Part shown: positions 1-7,348 of the stretch, one piece after another
Layout: each line of letters starts with the position of its first letter
Position numbering within the stretch: position 1 is the first letter of the stretch
Origin: Deltaproteobacteria bacterium
GTDB lineage: Bacteria > Desulfobacterota_B > Binatia > UBA9968
DNA: 7,348 nucleotides
Assembly (NCBI GenBank): GCA_022545745.1
Contig: JACZQL010000054.1
Location: forward strand, 1 to 7,348
Direction: 5' to 3'
Program-made: the position numbers and the translations under genes
The notes under the pieces: model-generated
Seen by the model: the letters and a program-made list of their open reading frames with translations, nothing else
Databases searched by the model: none
Told to the model about the DNA's origin: nothing

Positions 1-776
1 CGCGTGCCAATCCCTCCAACCATTCGCTCATTTACACTGGCTGGTCGGGGGATGTGGACACCGCGGCCATCAGTCTGGGAAACTTTTGTCATATGATGCG
101 TCGCAACGTGAACATTACTTACATCATCGAAAACAACGGCGTCTATGGGTTGACCAAAGGACAGTTTTCAGCAACTGCGGATCGCGGCACCCGTATGAAG
201 GGGGGCAAGATCAATCAAATGCCTGCCATCGATCTGGCGGAGCTGGCCATCAATTTTGGAGCGACTTATGTGGCACGTAGCTTCTCAGGGGATCGGAAAC
301 AACTGGCTCCCCTCATTCAAGGGGCCTTGGCTCATAAAGGAAGTGCAATCTTGGATGTGTTGAGCCCCTGCGTCACCTTCAACGACCATGAGGGTTCCAC
401 CAAGAGCCTGAAGTATATCAAGGAAAACCTGGACCCACTTCATGACGTCGACTTCATTCCCTCTTTCGAAAACATTGAGGCGGATTATAAGCCGGGGACC
501 GACCACGAGGTGGTCCTTCACGATGGCTCCCGCATTACCCTGCACAAGCTAAGAGAAAGCTACGATCCCACCAACAAGATGAACGCCTTGACCGCTATCC
601 ATGGTTCCGTCGCCGAAGGGAAATTCTTAACCGGCCTCATTTATTTTGATCCGGATTCTCACGACTTTGCCGAGGAGATGAATCTCTGCGAAATCCCTCT
701 CGCCGATCTGGATCAAGACGAGCTCCAGCCTGCCCCTGAACTGCTCGACGAGATCAACGCCGAATTGATGAAATAA
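1..776 (+). CDS. korB: 2-oxoacid:ferredoxin oxidoreductase, beta (TPP-binding) subunit, 5'-truncated by window edge
   Basis: This is the thiamine-diphosphate subunit that, with an alpha/gamma partner, oxidatively decarboxylates a 2-oxoacid (2-oxoglutarate is the usual guess) to an acyl-CoA and reduces ferredoxin in the cytoplasm. The first full codon is at position 3 and no start is visible, so roughly the first 80-90 residues lie outside the window. Seen directly: a degenerate TPP/Mg motif, SGDVDTAAISLGN (GDG is expected where GDV is found), followed 25 residues later by ENNGVYGLTKGQFSATAD, the diagnostic second half. SPCVTFND and the C-terminal YDPTNKMNA and LTGLIYFDPDSHD blocks are also typical of this subunit. 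The stop TAA at 774-776 directly abuts the stop of the opposite-strand gene. The substrate cannot be fixed from this subunit; pyruvate or branched-chain 2-oxoacids are alternatives. Position 54 (GTG) is an internal codon, not a start. Confidence 0.9.
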   Translation, partial: RANPSNHSLIYTGWSGDVDTAAISLGNFCHMMRRNVNITYIIENNGVYGLTKGQFSATADRGTRMKGGKINQMPAIDLAELAINFGATYVARSFSGDRKQLAPLIQGALAHKGSAILDVLSPCVTFNDHEGSTKSLKYIKENLDPLHDVDFIPSFENIEADYKPGTDHEVVLHDGSRITLHKLRESYDPTNKMNALTAIHGSVAEGKFLTGLIYFDPDSHDFAEEMNLCEIPLADLDQDELQPAPELLDEINAELMK

Positions 777-1766
777 TTAGTGGTGATGCTTCCTCTGGAG
801 TCCTCCGTGTGCCAGGGCCAGGACATCGGAGCGAGACAGCTTCTCACCCGCCAACAGACGCGGCAGAAGGACATCGAAAGCGCTCACCGGGTCATGAAGG
901 ACGCAGCCGGAAAGGCCTAGGATAGGCGTGTTTTTGAGGTGGGCCAGGAGAAACATCGAACCCGGCAGTACTGGAAACCCATGGCATTCAACTTTGGCCC
1001 CGCTTCGTCTGACCCCTTCAGGGGTCTGATCATCGGGGTCCACTGACATCCCTCCGCTCACCAGAATTAACTCCGCGCCAGCCCCATGGGAGTCGCGGAT
1101 ATGGGCTGCGATCTGATCGGGATCATCGGGGGCCAGTATTTTCGCTTCCAGGTCAGAGCCCAACTGTTTGAGTTTCTGTCGAACCACAGGTTCGAAACCG
1201 TCCTTGATACGGCCGGTAAAGACCTCGCTTCCAGTAACGATGAGATGGACCCGCCTGGAAGGGATCGGAAGGATGGAAGCAATCGGTTTATTTTTGCACA
1301 GGGTTTCGGCTTTTTTGATCAATGCCTCTTTGACAACGACGGGAACGGTCCGGGTCCCTGCCACCACCTCGCCTCTATGCACATACTGATTGGAGGGCAA
1401 CGTGGACAGGATGAGATCGCCTAGCTCGTTGAAGCGATAGAGAAGCTTTTCGTCAATCTTGAGTAGCCCAGAGATCTCCGCCACCAGATTGACCCGACCT
1501 TCCACAGGGTCCGTCAGGCTAATTTGGGGCCCCGCGGCCGCTTGGGCCAATCTCCGGGCAGCGTCCTCCTCGTGCAGCTCGCCCTTTTCCAGGTCAATGA
1601 TGTAGATGTGGGCCTTCCCGATGTCCAGAAGCTTGGCAACGTCCTCGCTTCTGATTACATGGCCGCGTCGGAAGGCTGGGCCCTTGTGTTTACCTGGTAT
1701 GATTTCAGTAACGTCGTGGGCCAGGAGTGTCCCCACGGCCTCTTCGACGGGGATGATCTTAAGCAT
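777..1766 (-). CDS. molybdopterin-binding (MoeA/MogA-fold) protein
   Basis: A 329-residue protein with the MoCF_biosynth molybdopterin-binding fold shared by MoeA, MogA and CinA. Seen: an N-terminal MoeA-like segment (about 1-60), VTGSEVFTGRIKDGF at about 177-191, then ILVSGGMSVDPDDQTPEG at about 234-251 (the pterin/phosphate-binding GG...DD.T pattern), and VLPGSMFLLAHL at about 266-277. It resembles the stand-alone 'molybdopterin-binding protein' family of anaerobes rather than full-length MoeA, so a role in molybdenum insertion or cofactor handling is inferred. The ATG at 1764-1766 is preceded by an excellent ribosome-binding site, GGGAGGAG, at 1768-1775, with a second candidate, AGAGGTGA, at 1776-1783. 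The protein ends LQRKHHH; homologues I recall end in a cysteine-containing tail after the same HGGL. moaA lies upstream on the same strand, which supports a cofactor role, but a terminator separates them. Confidence 0.85.
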   Translation of the reverse strand: MLKIIPVEEAVGTLLAHDVTEIIPGKHKGPAFRRGHVIRSEDVAKLLDIGKAHIYIIDLEKGELHEEDAARRLAQAAAGPQISLTDPVEGRVNLVAEISGLLKIDEKLLYRFNELGDLILSTLPSNQYVHRGEVVAGTRTVPVVVKEALIKKAETLCKNKPIASILPIPSRRVHLIVTGSEVFTGRIKDGFEPVVRQKLKQLGSDLEAKILAPDDPDQIAAHIRDSHGAGAELILVSGGMSVDPDDQTPEGVRRSGAKVECHGFPVLPGSMFLLAHLKNTPILGLSGCVLHDPVSAFDVLLPRLLAGEKLSRSDVLALAHGGLQRKHHH

Positions 1767-1781
1767 GCTCCTCCCTCACCT

Positions 1782-1805
1782 CTAGGTTAGGATCAATATA
1801 GACAT
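1782..1805 (-). other. possible seven-codon leader peptide ORF upstream of the molybdopterin-binding gene
   Basis: On the minus strand, a near-perfect Shine-Dalgarno AGGAGGT (1809-1815) stands three bases before an ATG at 1803-1805. The frame reads Met-Ser-Ile-Leu-Ile-Leu-Thr and stops at TAG (1782-1784). It lies 15 bases before the main gene's ATG and in the same frame, but is separated from it by two stops. It could be a translated leader or coupling element, or chance. Confidence 0.25.
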
Positions 1806-1887
1806 GGGACCTCCTATTGTCCAGATTGCTGAGATCGCTGGAAAGATGCCCTTGAGAGTTGCGGGAAGCGTTTTAATTTGAGTGTGG

Positions 1888-1934
1888 TAAAAAAAGCTGG
1901 GAGCTTAGGGCCGGTGGGTGAGTCAGCCTCCCAG
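1888..1934 (-). terminator. intrinsic (Rho-independent) terminator of moaA
   Basis: Read on the minus strand, CTGGGAG (1928-1934) pairs with CTCCCAG (1897-1903). The stem can be lengthened by CT/AG with one bulged G, leaving a loop of about 19 bases. It is followed, after a C, by seven consecutive T's (1889-1895). The 5' arm lies inside the last moaA codons (Leu-Gly-Gly) and the stop. Orientation and T-tract fit termination of moaA transcription before the downstream molybdopterin-binding gene. Confidence 0.75.
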
Positions 1935-2936
1935 GGTGATCATCTCGATCTTTTTATGCCGCTTTGGGTTGTAGCCCGTGGAGGATTGCATAGCCTCTAG
2001 CCGTTCATCCGAATAACGGTCCTTTCTAGCTTTCCAGACGGCGGCGATAAGCTCGAGGATCTCTTCGTCCACGGACCCGTTTCTCAGCAGTCCTTTCAAG
2101 TCGTGGCCTATCTCAGAGAAGAGACAGGTCACTAATTTGCCGTCGGCGGTCAGCCTGGCTCGACTGCAGGTTGAGCAAAAGGGTTCCGTGACGGAGGCGA
2201 TCACCCCAATGTCTCCGTGCCCGTCAACGAATTGGTAATCCACCGATGGCGCGCAGCCTCTGTCTCTGCCCGTTTCTTTCAAGGGGAAACGGGTGTGGAT
2301 CATCTCGAGGATCTCCTTTTTAGAGAGAATGCGCTTCGAGGTCCAGTTATTGGAGTTGCCCACGTCCATGTACTCGATAAAGCGGATGGCGAACCCGTTC
2401 TCTCTGGAGAACTCCACCAGATTCAACACGTCGTCATCGTTGACTCCCCGTTCAATCACCGCATTGATCTTGATGGGGACCAAACCAACCTTCTGGGCCA
2501 TAAAAAGGCCCTGCAATACTTTGTCTAGATCGCCCCGTTTGGTGATTCGTTTAAACTTATCGGCATCCAGCGTGTCCAGGCTCACGTTGATGCGGTTGAG
2601 CCCGGCGGATTTCAGGGACACGGCCTTTTCTGCGAGCAATGAGCCATTGGTGGTGAGCGAGATATCCTTGAGTCCATGGATGGGGGAGAGTTGGCCGATC
2701 AGCTTTTCGAGACTTTGGCGGACCAGGGGCTCCCCACCGGTCAGGCGGATCTTATCGACGCCCAATTGCACGAACAGACGGGTCAGCCTAGTGATTTCTT
2801 CGAAAGAGAGGATCTCTTTCTTGTCGATCCAGGTATATTCGTCAAAAGGCATACAGTAGGTGCAACGGAAATTGCACCTGTCCGTGACGGATATCCTCAA
2901 GTCCCTTAGGGGTCTGTTGAAGGTGTCGGTCAACAC
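1923..2936 (-). CDS. moaA: GTP 3',8-cyclase MoaA (radical SAM, molybdenum cofactor biosynthesis)
   Basis: MoaA converts GTP to 3',8-cyclo-7,8-dihydro-GTP, which MoaC then turns into cyclic pyranopterin phosphate. Seen, numbered from the GTG at 2934-2936 (337 residues): the radical-SAM cluster motif CNFRCTYC (C21, C25, C28), RLTGGEPLVR at about 64-73, the second-cluster pattern CSTC...TC (C254, C257, then C271 after 13 residues), and the conserved C-terminal Gly-Gly needed by this family. All six iron-sulfur cysteines are present. The frame is open to a TTG at 2972, which would add 12 residues. I prefer GTG 2936 because it gives the classical MLTDTFNRPLRDLRISVTDR beginning and about family length. 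Neither start has a strong ribosome-binding site, and TTG 2933 is also possible. moaA is divergent from xerC and ends in an intrinsic terminator overlapping its last codons. Confidence 0.95.
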   Translation of the reverse strand: MLTDTFNRPLRDLRISVTDRCNFRCTYCMPFDEYTWIDKKEILSFEEITRLTRLFVQLGVDKIRLTGGEPLVRQSLEKLIGQLSPIHGLKDISLTTNGSLLAEKAVSLKSAGLNRINVSLDTLDADKFKRITKRGDLDKVLQGLFMAQKVGLVPIKINAVIERGVNDDDVLNLVEFSRENGFAIRFIEYMDVGNSNNWTSKRILSKKEILEMIHTRFPLKETGRDRGCAPSVDYQFVDGHGDIGVIASVTEPFCSTCSRARLTADGKLVTCLFSEIGHDLKGLLRNGSVDEEILELIAAVWKARKDRYSDERLEAMQSSTGYNPKRHKKIEMITLGG

Positions 2937-3060
2937 GCTTTCTAATATGCAGGAAAGGGGCTGTGGAGGCAAGCCTACGCAAATAACTTCATTGTGTACG
3001 GTCCCGAGAAAAGGTTGCTCCCTGCTGAAATGGAGGTTGTTTTTTAATGCAGTAACGGTA

Positions 3061-3069
3061 TGTTAGAAT
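3061..3069 (+). promoter_or_regulatory. candidate extended -10 promoter for xerC-hslV-hslU-argB
   Basis: TGTTAGAAT reads as an extended -10 (TGn followed by TAGAAT, five of six matches to TATAAT) in an AT-rich patch of the moaA/xerC divergent gap. A poor -35 candidate, TTTTTA (3041-3046), lies 17 bases upstream. Initiation near 3076 would leave a leader of about 20 bases before the xerC ATG, whose GAGG (3089-3092) is unusually close to the start. Prediction by eye only. Confidence 0.4.
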
Positions 3070-3094
3070 ACATTTTTCTGAGCGGGCCGAGGAT

Positions 3095-4003
3095 ATGGAA
3101 AATCTCATCGAACAATATGAAAACCATTTACACAGCGAGCGCCATGTTTCCCCCCACACCTTGAGAAACTATATGAGCGATCTGAGGCAGTTTCATCAGT
3201 TTGTCAAATCTGAAGGCATCCGGGAGGAAAAGACAGGCGAGGGGGCGTTCCAGTGGGCGGATGCCCACCAGGTGAGGGCTTATCTTGGCGCCATGGCCAA
3301 GGGTTGCGGGAAAAGCTCCCTTGGCAGAAAGGTTGCCGTACTTAAGAGTTTCTTTCGGTATCTCGTAAGGGAGCGGTATCTCCAGCGTGATCCGCTTTTG
3401 GGCTTTGGCAGCCCCAAGCAGGAGAAACCGCTGATGACCTTTCTTTCCGTAGACGATGTCTTCCGATTGTTGGATGGCGTTCTGGGATCGGGCCCGTTAG
3501 AGATTCGGGACCGAGCGGTTCTGGAGGTCCTTTACTCTACGGGGATACGGGTCAGCGAGTTGGTGGGTTTGAATTGGGGTGACATTGACTTCCGGTTGGG
3601 TATTGTCAGGGTCGTTGGAAAAGGTTCCAAGGAACGAATCGTCCCTATTGGTGAGGTAGCACTAAGTGTCCTTCGAGACTATGCCATGGAACAAGAGAAA
3701 AAATGGCGGCGACCTTCCAAGGGGCAAACGGCGGTCATTTTGAACCGTCAGGGTAACAGGATTACAACTCGAAGCGTTGGGCGGATTATGGAAAAGCACT
3801 TGCGGGCTAGGGGAATAGCAGTTCAAATAGGACCCCACGGGCTCCGCCACACCTTTGCCACGCATTTGCTGAATAGCGGTGCTGACCTGAGGGTGATCCA
3901 GGAACTCCTAGGTCATGCGAGTCTGTCCACGACCCAGCGGTACACTCATGTAAACTTGGATCATCTTACAGCGGTGTATGACCGTTCTCATCCGCGGGCG
4001 TAA
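3095..4003 (+). CDS. xerC: tyrosine recombinase XerC
   Basis: Site-specific tyrosine recombinase of the XerCD system, which resolves chromosome dimers at dif during division. It has 302 residues, the normal length. Seen: an N-terminal SAM-like core-binding domain (about 1-90, with SERHVSPHTLRNYMSDLRQF typical of XerC/D) and a C-terminal catalytic domain. The complete catalytic set is present: R152 in YSTGIRVSEL, K176 in VGKGSKER, H248 and R251 in HGLRHTFATH, H274 in LLGHASLSTTQ, and nucleophile Y283 in QRYTHVN. Placement directly before hslVU is the common codV/xerC-clpQ/hslV arrangement and favours XerC over XerD or a phage integrase. The ATG has GAGG only two bases upstream. hslV begins 22 bases after the stop, so co-transcription is likely. 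Confidence 0.93.
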   Translation: MENLIEQYENHLHSERHVSPHTLRNYMSDLRQFHQFVKSEGIREEKTGEGAFQWADAHQVRAYLGAMAKGCGKSSLGRKVAVLKSFFRYLVRERYLQRDPLLGFGSPKQEKPLMTFLSVDDVFRLLDGVLGSGPLEIRDRAVLEVLYSTGIRVSELVGLNWGDIDFRLGIVRVVGKGSKERIVPIGEVALSVLRDYAMEQEKKWRRPSKGQTAVILNRQGNRITTRSVGRIMEKHLRARGIAVQIGPHGLRHTFATHLLNSGADLRVIQELLGHASLSTTQRYTHVNLDHLTAVYDRSHPRA

Positions 4004-4025
4004 TGAGGGAGATTTGAAGTAAACG

Positions 4026-4556
4026 ATGTTTCAAGGGACGACGATACTGGCGGTTCGCCATGGGGGTCGAGTGGTGGTGGTAGGAGATGGGCAGGTGACC
4101 ATGGGACAAACGGTGTTGAAGCACAGCGCCAAGAAGGTGCGTAAGCTCTACCATGACCGGGTCATTGCCGGTTTTGCCGGGGCTACGGCGGATGCATTTA
4201 CCCTATTCGAAAAATTTGAGGCAAAGCTGGAGCAGTATAACGGCAATCTTAGACGGGGTGCCGTGGAGCTCGCTAAGGATTGGCGAACCGATCGCGTACT
4301 GAGGAGGTTGGAGGCCCTACTGGTGGTTGCGGATATGGAGGGTGCGCTGGTGGTCTCGGGAGTTGGGGATGTGGTGGAGCCCGACGACGGTTTGATTGCC
4401 ATTGGGTCCGGCGGGAACTTCGCTCTGGCTGCGGCGCGGGTCTTGGTAAAGCACAGCCAGCTTGACGCCTGGGCCATTGCCGAGGAGTCCATGAAGGCGG
4501 CCGCTGCCATCTGTGTGTATACCAACGATCAATTGACATTTGAGGAGCTACATTAA
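4026..4556 (+). CDS. hslV: ATP-dependent protease subunit HslV (ClpQ)
   Basis: Proteasome-like peptidase that forms a double hexameric ring and degrades proteins unfolded by HslU. It has 176 residues, the family length. Seen: [12 protein letters not shown], with Thr5 as the predicted N-terminal nucleophile, so four residues must be removed to expose it, as in other MFxGTT-type HslV. Also present are [20 protein letters not shown] at 20-39 (active-site Asp21 and the lysine region), [13 protein letters not shown] at 50-62, [10 protein letters not shown] at 81-90 and [15 protein letters not shown] at 124-138, all hallmark blocks. The ATG at 4026 has only weak ribosome-binding sequence nearby (GAGGGAG at a long distance), consistent with translation after xerC. 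The stop is five bases before the hslU start. Confidence 0.96.
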   Translation: MFQGTTILAVRHGGRVVVVGDGQVTMGQTVLKHSAKKVRKLYHDRVIAGFAGATADAFTLFEKFEAKLEQYNGNLRRGAVELAKDWRTDRVLRRLEALLVVADMEGALVVSGVGDVVEPDDGLIAIGSGGNFALAAARVLVKHSQLDAWAIAEESMKAAAAICVYTNDQLTFEELH

Positions 4557-4561
4557 TCCCT

Positions 4562-7158
<2,597 letters not shown>

Positions 7159-7348
7159 GGCGCCGGGGGCCGTCTCGGGCCAACGCCTCGACCGCGTGTT
7201 CGAAGGGCTGGCGGGCGCCCGGGGCTCCACCCCGGAGCAGGTCCGCGAGGCCATGCTGGGCGCTATTCCGCTGGAAAAGATCGTCGACCCGGAGGAGGTC
7301 GCGCCCACTTGTGTCTTTCTGGCCTCCGCCGAGGCGGGCATGATCACC

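Noticed and set aside
1086..1424. Plus-strand open frame opposite the molybdopterin-binding gene
   Set aside because: Its translation has no recognisable domain, and the opposite strand encodes a clear family member across the entire stretch.
2293..2859. Long plus-strand open frame (188 codons) antisense to moaA
   Set aside because: Serine/arginine-rich shadow with no motif, while all six iron-sulfur cysteines of MoaA lie on the other strand.
2937..2972. Upstream TTG start of moaA adding 12 residues
   Set aside because: The extra residues resemble no MoaA N-terminus and no better ribosome-binding site precedes them, so GTG 2936 fits the family better.
3095..4003. XerC-like gene as a phage or island integrase marking a mobile element
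   Set aside because: Length, N-terminal sequence and placement before hslVU are those of housekeeping XerC, and no attachment sites or phage genes are visible.

Overview
The window holds a block of ordinary bacterial chromosomal genes (about 1-6384) followed by a composite tail (about 6385-7348) that does not fit the rest. The main block has moderate base composition and mixes 2-oxoacid:ferredoxin oxidoreductase, molybdenum cofactor biosynthesis, and the order xerC-hslV-hslU-argB. From general knowledge, hslV-hslU next to argB, with ferredoxin-linked oxidoreductases, suggests a Desulfobacterota-like or Methylomirabilota (NC10)-like lineage. This is an inference from gene content and order, not an identification.

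Left part (1-2936): the 3' part of korB, the TPP-binding beta subunit of a 2-oxoacid:ferredoxin oxidoreductase, runs on the plus strand. It meets a MoeA/MogA-fold molybdopterin-binding protein gene on the minus strand, and the two stop codons abut. Upstream of that gene on the same strand is moaA, the first enzyme of molybdopterin synthesis. A good intrinsic terminator follows moaA, so the two cofactor genes may be separate transcription units. The gap between them also contains a seven-codon reading frame with a strong Shine-Dalgarno.

Middle part (2937-6384): a divergent intergenic region with an extended -10 promoter candidate leads into xerC (tyrosine recombinase for chromosome dimer resolution), hslV and hslU (protease and ATPase of the HslVU machine), and the beginning of argB (N-acetylglutamate kinase). 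Gaps are short, so this looks like one operon. The best ribosome-binding site ahead of argB serves a 14-codon upstream frame rather than argB.

Right part (6385-7348): argB stops making sense after residue 117 (His-Gly-Gly) and continues in another frame as a short-chain dehydrogenase/reductase (SDR) that lacks its N-terminal cofactor motif. The SDR is split at its conserved Val-Asn-Ala-Val / Ala-Pro-Gly site by exactly 333 bp (111 codons, in frame) encoding one cadherin-like/VCBS-type adhesin repeat. That insert is flanked by a perfect 12-bp direct repeat. The SDR halves are about 80-87% G+C where counted, the insert about 58%, and argB about 52%. Three sources are therefore stitched together. 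Either this is an unusual recombination product or, as I think more likely, a chimeric assembly or amplification product. It is the most notable feature of the window. I do not see a convincing new biological system here.
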